Assembly: GCA_900757195.1 (NCBI GenBank)
Contig: CAAEMZ010000028.1
Location: 5,954-69,953, forward strand
DNA from: Lachnospiraceae bacterium
Lineage (GTDB): Bacteria > Bacillota > Clostridia > Lachnospirales > Lachnospiraceae
Direction: 5' to 3'
DNA length: 64,000 bases
Below, piece by piece: positions 41,496 to 49,995 of the stretch (position 1 is the first letter of the stretch; every line of letters starts with the position of its first letter). A program made the translations under genes and the position numbers. Under the pieces are notes generated by a model, which made no database searches, was not told the origin of the DNA, and saw only the letters and a program-made list of their open reading frames with translations.

Positions 41496-41540
41496 GAAGT
41501 GATACGGGAAGGATTTACGGAAAGAACTGGGGGATAAGAA

Positions 41541-42026
41541 ATGAGTGGAAAAAGAGAAAATTACATTACCTGGGACGAATATTTTATGGCGGTGGCAAAG
41601 CTGGCGGGGCTTCGCTCCAAGGACCCAAACAGTCAGGTGGGTTCCTGTATCGTGAGCACAGATAATAAAATCCTGTCTATGGGCTATAACGGCTTCCCGC
41701 TGGGATGTTCCGATGACGAATATCCGTGGGCCAGAGAAGGAGAACCTCTGGACACCAAATACGTCTACGTGACCCACAGTGAGCTGAACGCGATTCTGAA
41801 CTACCGCGGGGGAAATCTGGAAGGGGCAAAAATCTATGTATCCTTATTCCCGTGCAATGAGTGTGCCAAGGCCATTATTCAGAGCGGCATTAAGGAAATC
41901 ATTTATGATGAAGATAAATATGCGGATACGCCTTCGGTCATCGCTTCAAAGCGGATGCTGGATTCCGCCGGAGTCCGCTACAGAAAATACGAAGTGACAG
42001 GGAAAAAAATCGAACTGCATATTTAA
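41541..42026 (+). CDS. comEB: dCMP deaminase
   Basis: Encodes 161 residues. The zinc-dependent deaminase core shows SKDPNSQVGSCIVS near the N-terminus, HSELNAILNYRG with the zinc His and proton-shuttle Glu, and LFPCNECAKAIIQSGIKEIIY with the two zinc cysteines. It converts dCMP to dUMP for thymidylate synthesis. In Bacillus the homologue sits in the com locus as comEB; here it follows Sua5 by 45 bases and is likely in the same transcript. Confidence 0.93.
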   Translation: MSGKRENYITWDEYFMAVAKLAGLRSKDPNSQVGSCIVSTDNKILSMGYNGFPLGCSDDEYPWAREGEPLDTKYVYVTHSELNAILNYRGGNLEGAKIYVSLFPCNECAKAIIQSGIKEIIYDEDKYADTPSVIASKRMLDSAGVRYRKYEVTGKKIELHI

Positions 42027-42083
42027 CAGAGCCATCCGGAAATATGGACCCGGAGCTGTGAAACATTTTAACAGAAAAATTCG

Positions 42084-42114
42084 GAAAGGCTGACAGAAAT
42101 GCCGGCCTTTCTGT
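42084..42114 (+). terminator. possible weak terminator after dCMP deaminase
   Basis: GAAAGGC pairs with GCCTTTC around a 14-base loop; the T tract is poor. A TATAAT hexamer at 42164-42169 further on may be the -10 of the next gene, without a good -35. Confidence 0.4.
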
Positions 42115-42251
42115 TAATTATGACGTCGAATGGAAAAAAGTAGCCATATTTATACGTGTGTGATATAATAGGAATAATTGACAGAACATTTGAGGACTTA
42201 AAAGCGACGGATAATTAGAAATAAAATATAAAAGGAATCAGGAGTTTTAAC

Positions 42252-43172
42252 ATGAAGAATACAACATTAGTGATTATGGCAGCCGGTATCGGCAGCCGCT
42301 TCGGCGGAGGAATTAAACAGTTGGAACCTATGGGACCGAATGGTGAGATTATTATGGATTATTCCATTTATGATGCGAAGGCAGCAGGCTTTAATAAAGT
42401 CGTTTTCATCCTTCGGAAGGATATTGAAGAAGATTTCCGTGAGATTATCGGCCAGAGAATTGAAAAGGTGATCGATGTTGAATACGTCTTCCAGTCTCTG
42501 GATGATTTACCGGAAGGCTTCAGCGCTCCGGCGGACCGTAAAAAACCATGGGGAACCGGTCAGGCAGTGCTCTGCTGTAAGGGGGTTGTGAATGAGCCTT
42601 TTGCGGTGATCAACGCAGATGATTACTACGGTAAAGAAGCATTTAAGAAGGTTCACGATTATCTGGTCGGCGAAGGAACCACCGATAAGATTTACGATAT
42701 GTGTATGGCAGGATTTATCCTGAAAAATACACTCAGCGATCACGGGGCAGTGACCCGTGGCGTCTGTGTCGTTGATGCGAATGACTATCTGGCTCAGGTG
42801 GTTGAAACCTCCGGCATCTGCATGACACCGGAAGGCACCATTGCCCATGAAGATAATGGCTCGGATATGCAGATTACACCGGATCAGCACGTTTCCATGA
42901 ACATGTGGGGATTCACACCGGACTTTTTGAACGAGCTGGAAGCCGGATTTAAAGTATTTTTAGAGGAAATCCCGGATGGCGAGGTGAAAAGGGAATACCT
43001 GCTTCCGACGATTGTGGACCAGCTCATCAAAGCGGATAAGGCATCGGTCAAAGTGCTTGAGACGAGAGATAAATGGTTCGGCGTGACCTACAAAGAAGAT
43101 AAGGAAAGCGTTGTCTCTTCCTTTAAGAAACTGATCGCAGATGGCGTATACCCGGAAAATCTCTGGGGCTAA
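42252..43172 (+). CDS. sugar-nucleotide nucleotidyltransferase family protein
   Basis: Encodes 306 residues. The N-terminus LVIMAAGIGSRFGGGIKQLEPMGPNG is the nucleotide-binding signature G-x-G-x-R-x6-7-K region of NTP_transferase enzymes. NADDYYGKEAFKKVHDYL supplies the metal-binding Asp pair. The substrate is not evident; homologues are often labelled UTP-glucose-1-phosphate or nucleotidyltransferase family. It should activate a sugar phosphate in the cytoplasm. It stands alone between terminators, with no capsule or glycogen genes around. Confidence 0.85.
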   Translation: MKNTTLVIMAAGIGSRFGGGIKQLEPMGPNGEIIMDYSIYDAKAAGFNKVVFILRKDIEEDFREIIGQRIEKVIDVEYVFQSLDDLPEGFSAPADRKKPWGTGQAVLCCKGVVNEPFAVINADDYYGKEAFKKVHDYLVGEGTTDKIYDMCMAGFILKNTLSDHGAVTRGVCVVDANDYLAQVVETSGICMTPEGTIAHEDNGSDMQITPDQHVSMNMWGFTPDFLNELEAGFKVFLEEIPDGEVKREYLLPTIVDQLIKADKASVKVLETRDKWFGVTYKEDKESVVSSFKKLIADGVYPENLWG

Positions 43173-43200
43173 AACCGAATAAAGTTTTCAGAACGTAAAG

Positions 43201-43233
43201 AGAAGGATATCCTGGCGGGATATCCTTCTTTTA
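43201..43233 (+). terminator. intrinsic terminator
   Basis: AGAAGGATATCC pairs perfectly with GGATATCCTTCT around a five-base loop, followed by TTTT. It separates the nucleotidyltransferase from the convergent sod gene. Confidence 0.8.
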
Positions 43234-43237
43234 TAGT

Positions 43238-43855
43238 TTAGTTCATGTTTTCCCGGGCTTTCTGCCATACAGTCTTCCAGTCGATCAGATGGAACCAATT
43301 GGTGACATAGGCTTTTCTGAGATTTTTGTATTTCAGATAATAGGCGTGTTCCCAGACATCCACGTTGAGCAGCGGAATATTGCCGTTGGACATCGGATTA
43401 TTCTGATTGGGTGTATTGAGAATTTCCAGTTGTTTATCCGGGTTGATAACGAGCCAGGCATAGCCGGAGCCGAACTGGGACATGGCGTGATCCATCATGC
43501 TTTCCACAAATTTTTCATAGGAGCCGAAAGCATCCGCAAGAAGCTTCTGCATGGGATTTTCATTGACCGGGGCATGCATGCCTTCAAAAAACATCTGGTG
43601 ATTATAGACGCCGCCGGCATTGTTCATGACAGTCTGGCGGATGTCTTCCGGAAATTCATCCAGATTTTTGAGGATATCTTCCAGTGTCCAGTCATGGTAT
43701 TGTGGATAATCCTTTAAAATTTTGTTCAGATTGTCGATATAAGTCTTTAAATGTTTATCATGATGGTAGTGGAGCGTTTCCGCATCCATATAGGGTTCCA
43801 GAGCATCATAGCTGTATGGAAGAGGCATTAATTCAAATGGATAAGTCTGCTGCAT
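43238..43855 (-). CDS. sod: superoxide dismutase, Fe/Mn family
   Basis: Encodes 205 residues. Metal ligands are recognisable: His in TLHYHHDKHLKTYIDNLN, His in YNHQMFFEGM, and Asp and His in NVDVWEHAYYLKYKNLR. SQFGSGYAWLV is the usual active-site strand. It converts superoxide to peroxide and oxygen in the cytoplasm, protecting an anaerobe during oxygen exposure. Which metal is used cannot be told. The Shine-Dalgarno AGGAGG is inside the 3' arm of a long hairpin (43858-43910), so translation may be controlled. Confidence 0.93.
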   Translation of the reverse strand: MQQTYPFELMPLPYSYDALEPYMDAETLHYHHDKHLKTYIDNLNKILKDYPQYHDWTLEDILKNLDEFPEDIRQTVMNNAGGVYNHQMFFEGMHAPVNENPMQKLLADAFGSYEKFVESMMDHAMSQFGSGYAWLVINPDKQLEILNTPNQNNPMSNGNIPLLNVDVWEHAYYLKYKNLRKAYVTNWFHLIDWKTVWQKARENMN

Positions 43856-43857
43856 AA

Positions 43858-43910
43858 AAAAATCCTCCTTTTCGTATATGTCGTTAGTATATGCGGCAGG
43901 GAGGATTTTT
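43858..43910 (-). promoter_or_regulatory. hairpin covering the sod ribosome binding site
   Basis: Minus strand: AAAAATCCTCC (43910-43900) pairs with GGAGGATTTTT (43868-43858), with an inner stem CGCATAT/ATATACG. The 3' arm contains the sod Shine-Dalgarno and is followed by T residues up to the ATG at 43855. It has the form of an intrinsic terminator for larC-larE and at the same time a translational lock for sod. Confidence 0.65.
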
Positions 43911-43913
43911 AAT

Positions 43914-44708
43914 CTAAATATCCATACTTCCGGAACGAAAACCTTCCAGATCCAGTGTAATGTACAGGAATCCGAGGTCTTTCATAGCCCGGGTGATGGC
44001 TTCATGCTGATCCATGAAACGGTTAAAGTCGGCTTTATCGATTTCGATTCGGAGAATCGGTGCGTGAAAGCGCAGGCGTACATTATAAAAGCCGAGATTT
44101 CTCAGCCAGTCTTCACCCTGATGGATGCGGCTTAAGAGCTCATAGTCAAAAGGCGTATCGTAAGGGAGCCGTGTGGCCATGCATGGCGTCGATGGCTTGG
44201 AGGCTGTTTTCAGCCCGGCTTCGGCAGCGAGGCGCCGGACGTCGTTTTTTGTCAGACCCCCTTCGATCAGAGGACTGTGGACACCGGCTTCACGGACCGC
44301 CTGAAGGCCCGGACGGTAGACTTTGGTGTCGTCCAGGTTGGAACCTTCACAAAACCAGGTGTATCCGGCATCCCGTCCGGCCTGAAGCAGAGACCTGAAC
44401 AGGAGGGATTTACACAGGTAGCAGCGGTTTTTCGGGTTGGATAAAATCCGTGTATCGGAAAACTCATCCACCGGAATAGTCAGATGGCGGGCGCCCAGTG
44501 ACTGTGCAAGCGCCCGGGCTTCTTCCGTGTCGCCCTGAGGATGAAGCCGGGTTTCAAAGGTGACGGCCAGCACCGGACGGGCCGGGTTTATCCGGGAAAC
44601 GGCCTGGCAGGCGGCAGCCAGCACAAGGCTACTGTCCACACCGCCGGAAAAAGCGAGGCAGATCCCGTCATTTACATGAGGTTCAAAAAGCTGAATTAAG
44701 TGTTCCAT
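43914..44708 (-). CDS. larE: ATP-dependent sacrificial sulfur transferase LarE
   Basis: Encodes 264 residues of the PP-loop ATP pyrophosphatase type. The loop is AFSGGVDSSLVLAAA (residues about 18-32). Further motifs are NPKNRCYLCKSLLF with paired cysteines, WFCEGSNLDDTKVYRPGLQAV, SPLIEGGLTKNDVRRLAAEAG and KPSTPCMATRLPY. LarE adenylates and then sulphurises the pyridinium precursor of the nickel-pincer nucleotide used by lactate racemase-type enzymes. The sulphur-donating cysteine would be the one in STPCMATR. It is 27 bases downstream of larC. Neither larA nor larB is in the window. Confidence 0.93.
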   Translation of the reverse strand: MEHLIQLFEPHVNDGICLAFSGGVDSSLVLAAACQAVSRINPARPVLAVTFETRLHPQGDTEEARALAQSLGARHLTIPVDEFSDTRILSNPKNRCYLCKSLLFRSLLQAGRDAGYTWFCEGSNLDDTKVYRPGLQAVREAGVHSPLIEGGLTKNDVRRLAAEAGLKTASKPSTPCMATRLPYDTPFDYELLSRIHQGEDWLRNLGFYNVRLRFHAPILRIEIDKADFNRFMDQHEAITRAMKDLGFLYITLDLEGFRSGSMDI

Positions 44709-44735
44709 TTAGAATCTCCTTTATGGCTGCGGTTT

Positions 44736-46295
44736 TTATTCGGCGCTGTTTTCCGGAAGGGCTTTTTTACAGTCGATCCGTTTCTGAGTTTCGCCCTTTT
44801 CCGTGTTTAAAATGGTTTTGTCGTAGGCCAGAGATTTAACGGCCGCATAGACTTCCGGAAAACTTAAATTATTTTTACGGGCGATTTCGGAGACATCGTC
44901 ATTTTCCGGATAGGCATAAATATGGCCGTTCCAGGTCGTATATTTCACCTTCGCCTTGCCCCATGGGGTATCGATCGTGCGGATTTCCCGTGGAAGGATG
45001 GTACGTTCCACCGGATACTTACGCAGTCCAATGGTGGTTGTATGGGTGAAAATGACATTTTCCATTTTAGGAATCAGGGACTTACGGCAGAGAACAGTCA
45101 GCATGGTGGCCGGACGGTTCTTCTTCATATAAATCGGTGTTGTATAAACATCCTGGGCGCCGGCTTCAAAAAGCTCATGGAAGGCAAAAGCGATGGCTTC
45201 TCCGGTGCAGTCGTCCAGATTGGTTTCAATCTTCCATATCGGTTCCATGTCGGTTTCCCGTTTTGCAGGGCCGATTTCCCGGTCCGTCGGTTTCACAGTG
45301 GCCAGATGCTTTTCTTTATTGACAGCGATCTCCATAGAAGCGGATACCGGAGCTTCCTTTTTTTCTGGTTCCGGTCTGGCATCCAGATCTTCGATAATCA
45401 TGGCGCGGAGAATACTTGCTTTTTCATATTCCCGTTTTCCGGCGCCGATACCTGTCTGAAGAACCCGGAAATGCTCCGGAAGCTTTTCCCTGGTCCGCAG
45501 CGCCGCAGCGATGGCAGCGCCTGTCGGAGTGACGAATTCGCCGTGAATATCCATGATATGCATCGGAAGCTGATAGGCGGAAATAATATTTGCCACAGCA
45601 GGAACAGGAATCGGAAGAATGCCGTGCTGGCAGCGGACCGTTCCCTGGCCCTCATATAATTCCGAGATGACGACATCGTCGATGTCCAGAGCATCCAGGC
45701 AGACGGCGAGGGCGACAATATCCACGATCGAATCGACAGCGCCGACTTCATGGAAGTGGACTTCGCTTAACGGTTTGTCGTGGGCCTTTGCTTCGGCTTC
45801 GGCAATCACCTGGAAAACTTTTAAGGCAGTAATCTTTGCCCGGCGGCTGATATGGCCGCTGTTAATGATTGCCTGGATACTTTCCAGATTCCGGTGCTCA
45901 TGGTGATGATGGTGTTTGTGATCGTGTTCATGGTCGTGATGATGTTCATGGTCGTGTTCATGGTCGTGATGATGTTCATGGTCGTGTTCATGGTCGTGAT
46001 GATGTTCATGATCGTGTTCATGGTCATGAGAATGCTCGTGGCTGTGGGTGCCATGAAGATATTCCATATCATGGTCGTGGTTTTCGTGTGCACTGTCTAA
46101 AATGACGTCAAAATCACAGGCGCTGATGCCGGATTTGCTGACTTTGGATATTTTCACTTCATAGCCGTTGACATTCAGGCTGTTTAAGGCATTCTGAAGG
46201 AAGGTCTGGTCGACGCCGAGGTCGATGAGGGCGGCAACCGCCATGTCTCCGCTGATGCCGGAGAAACATTCCAGATAAAGTGTTTTATGACTCAT
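44736..46295 (-). CDS. larC: nickel-pincer cofactor nickel insertase LarC, single full-length frame
   Basis: Encodes 519 residues from the ATG at 46295, which has AAAGGGG upstream; the longer frame to 46376 lacks a site. N-terminal LarC1 portion: LYLECFSGISGDMAVAALID. A histidine-aspartate-rich tract (about residues 68-130) follows, then VHFHEVGAVDSIVDIV, HGILPIPVPAVANII and GEFVTPTGAAIAAAL. The C-terminal LarC2 portion has ETNLDDCTGEAIAFAFHEL and RPATMLTVLCRK. In some lactobacilli the two parts are joined by a programmed frameshift; here they are one frame. It loads nickel into the pincer nucleotide with CTP. The His tract is a likely nickel store. Confidence 0.93.
   Translation of the reverse strand: MSHKTLYLECFSGISGDMAVAALIDLGVDQTFLQNALNSLNVNGYEVKISKVSKSGISACDFDVILDSAHENHDHDMEYLHGTHSHEHSHDHEHDHEHHHDHEHDHEHHHDHEHDHEHHHDHEHDHKHHHHHEHRNLESIQAIINSGHISRRAKITALKVFQVIAEAEAKAHDKPLSEVHFHEVGAVDSIVDIVALAVCLDALDIDDVVISELYEGQGTVRCQHGILPIPVPAVANIISAYQLPMHIMDIHGEFVTPTGAAIAAALRTREKLPEHFRVLQTGIGAGKREYEKASILRAMIIEDLDARPEPEKKEAPVSASMEIAVNKEKHLATVKPTDREIGPAKRETDMEPIWKIETNLDDCTGEAIAFAFHELFEAGAQDVYTTPIYMKKNRPATMLTVLCRKSLIPKMENVIFTHTTTIGLRKYPVERTILPREIRTIDTPWGKAKVKYTTWNGHIYAYPENDDVSEIARKNNLSFPEVYAAVKSLAYDKTILNTEKGETQKRIDCKKALPENSAE
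45924..46030 (-). repeat. 30-bp tandem repeat encoding the LarC His-Asp-Glu tract
   Basis: Units beginning 45924, 45954 and 45984 are 30 bases long and nearly identical, with a partial fourth from 46014. Each encodes ten residues of the H-D-H-E kind. The repeat keeps the reading frame, so copy number can change without breaking larC. Confidence 0.85.
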
Positions 46296-46450
46296 AATAA
46301 TTACCCCTTTCCATACATAAATATAGCACAAAAACCCGGCAAGGGCAAACTGACAGCCGGGGCCGGTGGCTGCCAAAAACAGGGAATTATTTGACAGAGA
46401 CAGCCAGGGCAGGATACAATAGTTAAAAAGGAAAGGAATGGGGGAAAATT

Positions 46451-48277
46451 ATGTTGTCATCCATTAAATCCATCGAATTAATCAGCAATTTACTGCAGGG
46501 AAAGCGTGAGCGAATGCAGTCAGATATTTTTGTGCCCCAGAAACCGGAAATGCCGGAGTTCCGCCAGGACCCTCAGCCCCTTGAGCGGACGACGCCGGAA
46601 GCTCAGGGCGTGCCTTCCGAATGGCTGGCGGCATTTTATGAAGCCATGTCGGAAAAGACGCTGGCATCCCATGGGATTATGGTGGCCCGGCACGGAAAAA
46701 TTATCGCATCGGGGGCTTTTAAGCCTTATAAAGAGTGGATATGGCACATTTCCCATTCGATGTGTAAAAGTATTACGGGCCTTGCTGCGGGCATCGCGAT
46801 AGATGAAGGGTATTTCTCTCTGGAAGATTCGATTTATGATATTTTTCCGGAGGAAAGTAAATGGCAGGAAATGATGCGGCGCCGGGGAATCTGCGTGCGG
46901 GATCTGCTGACGATGAGCACCGGGGCGGCGTTTAATGAGTTGTCCAGCGTGACTGAAGACAAATGGGTGGAGGGATTTATCCGTTCGCCGGAAATTTTTG
47001 CGCCGGGGGAGGATTTCGCTTATAACAGCACCAATACCTTTATGATTTCGGCCATTATCCAGAAAACCACCGGGATGAAGATGCTGGATTATCTGAATGA
47101 AAAGCTCTTTCATCCGATGGGGATTTACGACCTTTACTGGGAGGAAAATCCGGAGGGGATTAATAAGGGCGGCTGGGGGCTGAGCCTCTGGATCGAAGAT
47201 ATGGTAAAGCTCGGCATACTCTGCCTGAACCGGGGAAACTGGAAAGGAAAACAGCTTGTTCCCGAATATTGGATCGATGAGGCCTGCCGGAAGCAGATCG
47301 ATACGCCGGAGGCTATGAACCGGTATGGCTACGGCTATCAGTTCTGGATGTGCCGGCGGCCGGGCGCTTACCAGTTTAACGGTATGCTCGGTCAGAATAT
47401 TGTCATTATTCCTGACAGGGATATTGTCATTGCGGCAACGGGCGGAAGCGCCTGCCTGTTTCCGGAAGGAAAGGCCATGGACATTCTGATGAAATATTTC
47501 GGTGAGGATGATGCGCCTTTTTCAGATGGTCCGCTGCCTGAAAATGGGGAGGCGCTGCAGCAGCTAAACCATACGCTGGAACAGTTATCTTTTTCCGGAG
47601 CGGCGCCGGCTGTTCGGAAGATTTATCAGCATAAAGGGCGGTTTAAAGGAAAAACACTGGTGATGTGTCCGACACCGTCCCGCTGGGGCCGGATGGTCTC
47701 GGGAATTCCAAAGGTGATGGAACGAGTTGTCGGGAAGGTCTATGAAATGGAGGAAAACACGGCCAGTGTTGTTCCGCTGATGCTCCAGATGATCCATAAT
47801 AATTACTCGATGGGGATGAAGGGCTTTCGCTTTACGATCCGGAAGGACGGACTGTGGCTTGAAACCCGGGAAGGGGACATCGTCCACCGGATAAAGATTG
47901 GTTTTGAAGAGCCTGCCTACAGCAGCGTCCGTTTAAACGGTGAACATTATATGGTGGGCAGTACGGGCGCAGTCCGGGAAGATGAAGATGGAAATCCGGT
48001 ACTCTGCCTGATGCTGTCCTATGTGGAAACGACCAGCACTGCCGTTTTGAAATTTTTCCTGGATGCGGAAGAAATCCTGGTTAAATTCGATGAACTTCCG
48101 AGGGTGGAGGATGTTGCCGCGGCGATGGATGTGATGATTCCTCTCCGGAGTCTGAGGGATTTGAATCCGGTCAGAAAGGTATCTGACTGGAAATTTGCCA
48201 GAGATGAGATGGAAAAGGCCACACGTCAGCAGGTACGGGCATTTTGCATCCGGAAAAATACGGAATCGAAGGAATAG
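46451..48277 (+). CDS. beta-lactamase-like serine hydrolase
   Basis: Encodes 608 residues. The first 370 residues form a class C beta-lactamase/penicillin-binding-like domain: SHSMCKSITGLAAGIA gives the S-x-x-K nucleophile, YNSTNTFMIS gives the Y-x-N motif, and LTMSTGAAFNE and FWMCRRPGAYQFNGMLGQ follow. The remaining 230 residues are an accessory domain I do not recognise. No signal peptide or membrane segment is evident, so it is probably a cytoplasmic esterase or peptidase and not a resistance enzyme. It ends ten bases before mazG and could be co-transcribed. Confidence 0.85.
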   Translation: MLSSIKSIELISNLLQGKRERMQSDIFVPQKPEMPEFRQDPQPLERTTPEAQGVPSEWLAAFYEAMSEKTLASHGIMVARHGKIIASGAFKPYKEWIWHISHSMCKSITGLAAGIAIDEGYFSLEDSIYDIFPEESKWQEMMRRRGICVRDLLTMSTGAAFNELSSVTEDKWVEGFIRSPEIFAPGEDFAYNSTNTFMISAIIQKTTGMKMLDYLNEKLFHPMGIYDLYWEENPEGINKGGWGLSLWIEDMVKLGILCLNRGNWKGKQLVPEYWIDEACRKQIDTPEAMNRYGYGYQFWMCRRPGAYQFNGMLGQNIVIIPDRDIVIAATGGSACLFPEGKAMDILMKYFGEDDAPFSDGPLPENGEALQQLNHTLEQLSFSGAAPAVRKIYQHKGRFKGKTLVMCPTPSRWGRMVSGIPKVMERVVGKVYEMEENTASVVPLMLQMIHNNYSMGMKGFRFTIRKDGLWLETREGDIVHRIKIGFEEPAYSSVRLNGEHYMVGSTGAVREDEDGNPVLCLMLSYVETTSTAVLKFFLDAEEILVKFDELPRVEDVAAAMDVMIPLRSLRDLNPVRKVSDWKFARDEMEKATRQQVRAFCIRKNTESKE

Positions 48278-48287
48278 GAGCAGCAGG

Positions 48288-49115
48288 ATGGAGAAAGAAT
48301 ATACATTTGACGATTTTAAAAATATTATCGCCCGTCTGCGGGCGGCGGACGGATGCCCCTGGGACCGGGTGCAGACGCATCAGAGCCTTCGGGACTGCAT
48401 GATCGAGGAAGCCTATGAAGCGGCGGAGGGGATTGACATTTACGAAGCCAGCGGTGATGCTGCCAATCTCTGTGAGGAACTCGGCGATGTGCTTCTTCAG
48501 GTCGTGATGCATGTGCAGATCGCGGAGGAAGAGGGGCGCTTTACGATGGGGGACGTCCTGAAAGGAATTTCCGAAAAAATGATCCGGCGCCATCCCCATG
48601 TTTTTGGTGTTGACGGGGCGAAAACGCCGGAAGCTGCGCTGGAAAACTGGGAAGATATTAAGAAGAAGGAAAAGCATGAAGATACGCTGACGGAAGGGAT
48701 GCGGAGAGTCGCAAAATCCCTTCCGGCGAATATCCGCGCGGCGAAGGTTCAGAAAAAAGCGGCCCGCGTCGGTTTTGATTTTTCGGATTACCGGCAGACG
48801 GCGGAGAAGGTCGAAGAAGAGCTTCAGGAAGTGCTTGAAGCGGCCGAAAAGGGGGACGCTTCCCAAATCTTTGAGGAATTCGGAGATTTGATGTTTTCGG
48901 CGGTCAATTTATCCCGGTTTTTCAACATAAATGCGGAAAATGCCTTGACAAACGCAACGGAAAAGTTTATAAATAGATTTGAATATATTGAGGAAACAGC
49001 CGCCAAAAAAGGGCTGAATCCGGAAAACATGACCATCGAACAGATGGACGAATTATGGAATGAAATTAAACATTTGAATGAAATATGTTTAAGAAATTTT
49101 AAGGAGGAACATTAG
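48288..49115 (+). CDS. mazG: nucleoside triphosphate pyrophosphohydrolase MazG
   Basis: Encodes 275 residues from the ATG at 48288; the longer frame lies within the hydrolase gene. Two MazG modules are visible. The first has DGCPWDRVQTHQSLRDCMIEEAYEAAE, LGDVLLQVVMHVQIAEEEG and RRHPHVFG. The second has KVEEELQEVLEAAEKG and EEFGDLMFSAVNLSRF with the E-x-x-E...E-x-x-D metal sites. It degrades non-canonical or excess NTPs to NMPs. It opens the conserved mazG-hup-yabOPQ-divIC-spoIIE block known from Bacillus and clostridia. Confidence 0.94.
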   Translation: MEKEYTFDDFKNIIARLRAADGCPWDRVQTHQSLRDCMIEEAYEAAEGIDIYEASGDAANLCEELGDVLLQVVMHVQIAEEEGRFTMGDVLKGISEKMIRRHPHVFGVDGAKTPEAALENWEDIKKKEKHEDTLTEGMRRVAKSLPANIRAAKVQKKAARVGFDFSDYRQTAEKVEEELQEVLEAAEKGDASQIFEEFGDLMFSAVNLSRFFNINAENALTNATEKFINRFEYIEETAAKKGLNPENMTIEQMDELWNEIKHLNEICLRNFKEEH

Positions 49116-49116
49116 A

Positions 49117-49392
49117 ATGAACAAAACAGAGTTAATCGCAGCTATGGCAGAACAGGCAGAGTTATCCAAGAAAGATGCTGAGAAGGCTTTAAAAGCTTTT
49201 GTAGATATTATTGGCGAAGAATTAACAAAAGGCGAAAAAGTACAGTTAGTTGGTTTCGGTACTTTTGAAGTGAGCGAAAGACCGGAAAGAGAAGGAAGAA
49301 ATCCTCAGACAGGCGAAGCGATGAAGATTGCTGCTTCCAAATCTCCAAAATTCAAAGCCGGTAAAGCTTTAAAAGATATGATGAATAAATAA
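49117..49392 (+). CDS. hup: HU-family DNA-binding protein
   Basis: Encodes 91 residues, full-length HU: MNKTELIAAMAEQAELSKKD at the N-terminus, EKVQLVGFGTFEVSERPER and the DNA arm GRNPQTGEAMKIAASKSPKF. It bends and compacts DNA as a dimer. The AAGGAGG site lies in the mazG 3' end; one base separates the stop and start. Codon use here is richer in AAA/GAA and TTA than neighbours, as often seen in highly expressed clostridial genes. Confidence 0.96.
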   Translation: MNKTELIAAMAEQAELSKKDAEKALKAFVDIIGEELTKGEKVQLVGFGTFEVSERPEREGRNPQTGEAMKIAASKSPKFKAGKALKDMMNK

Positions 49393-49396
49393 TCCG

Positions 49397-49636
49397 ATGC
49401 GTCTGGATAAATTTTTAAAAGTATCCCGTCTGATCAAACGGAGAACAGTGGCAAATGAAGCCTGCGACGCCGGCCGTGTATCCATTAACGGAAAGGTGGC
49501 CAAGGCGGGCACCGGCGTTAAAGCCGGAGATATCATTGAGATTGGCTTTGGAACCCGGAACGTTAAAGTGGAAGTATTAAACGTTGCGGATACGGTGCGT
49601 AAAGAAGAGGCCAAAGAACTGTTCAGGTATTTATAG
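49397..49636 (+). CDS. rqcP: S4-domain RNA-binding protein RqcP (YabO)
   Basis: Encodes 79 residues, all S4 domain: MRLDKFLKVSRLIKRRTVAN, then DAGRVSINGKVAKAGTGVKAGD. The position between hup/mazG and yabP identifies it as the yabO orthologue. In Bacillus it works with RqcH on split 50S subunits to add alanine tails to stalled nascent chains. It starts four bases after hup without a strong site of its own, so it probably relies on translational coupling. Confidence 0.93.
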   Translation: MRLDKFLKVSRLIKRRTVANEACDAGRVSINGKVAKAGTGVKAGDIIEIGFGTRNVKVEVLNVADTVRKEEAKELFRYL

Positions 49637-49707
49637 AATATTTTAGAAGTCCTTTCCATATATTTAGATTAACTTAAAGTAATCTGGGTGTATGGGGAGG
49701 TTTTTTT

Positions 49708-49992
49708 ATGGATGAAAGGCTTGGAGGAAAGAATCATAAATTAACCCTGTTTAACCGGAGCAGTGTTCAGATGACGGGGATTGTGGATGTGATTTCCTTT
49801 GATACCAACGAAATCGTTATGGACACCGAGGACGGACTGCTGCTTCTGCGGGGGGAGGATCTTCATGTGAATCATCTGACCCTGGAAAAGGGTGAGGTCA
49901 ATGTGGATGGGCATGTGGACAGCCTGGTGTATTCCAACAGTAAGAAGCCTCCGAAAAATCCTGAAAAAGGTTTCGGACGGCTGTTCCGTTAG
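49708..49992 (+). CDS. yabP: sporulation protein YabP
   Basis: Encodes 94 residues. The sequence reads NHKLTLFNRSSVQMTGIVDV, ISFDTNEIVMDTEDGLLLLRGEDLHVNHL in parts, and EGEVNVDG-like KGEVNVDGHVDSLVY, a small beta-rich domain of the YabP/YqfC family. In Bacillus it is needed for spore development and spore-coat assembly in the mother cell. GGGGAGG precedes the ATG. The 71-base gap before it contains no sigma-A promoter that I can see; a mother-cell sigma promoter is possible but not clear. Confidence 0.9.
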   Translation: MDERLGGKNHKLTLFNRSSVQMTGIVDVISFDTNEIVMDTEDGLLLLRGEDLHVNHLTLEKGEVNVDGHVDSLVYSNSKKPPKNPEKGFGRLFR

Positions 49993-49995
49993 CCT

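Noticed and set aside
45924..46030. 30-bp repeats considered as a CRISPR array
   Set aside because: The units are contiguous without spacers and encode the His-Asp-Glu tract of LarC in frame.
45852..46105. Plus-strand valine/methionine-rich and arginine/glycine-rich open frames
   Set aside because: They are the complement of the LarC histidine repeat; low-complexity codons keep the opposite strand open.
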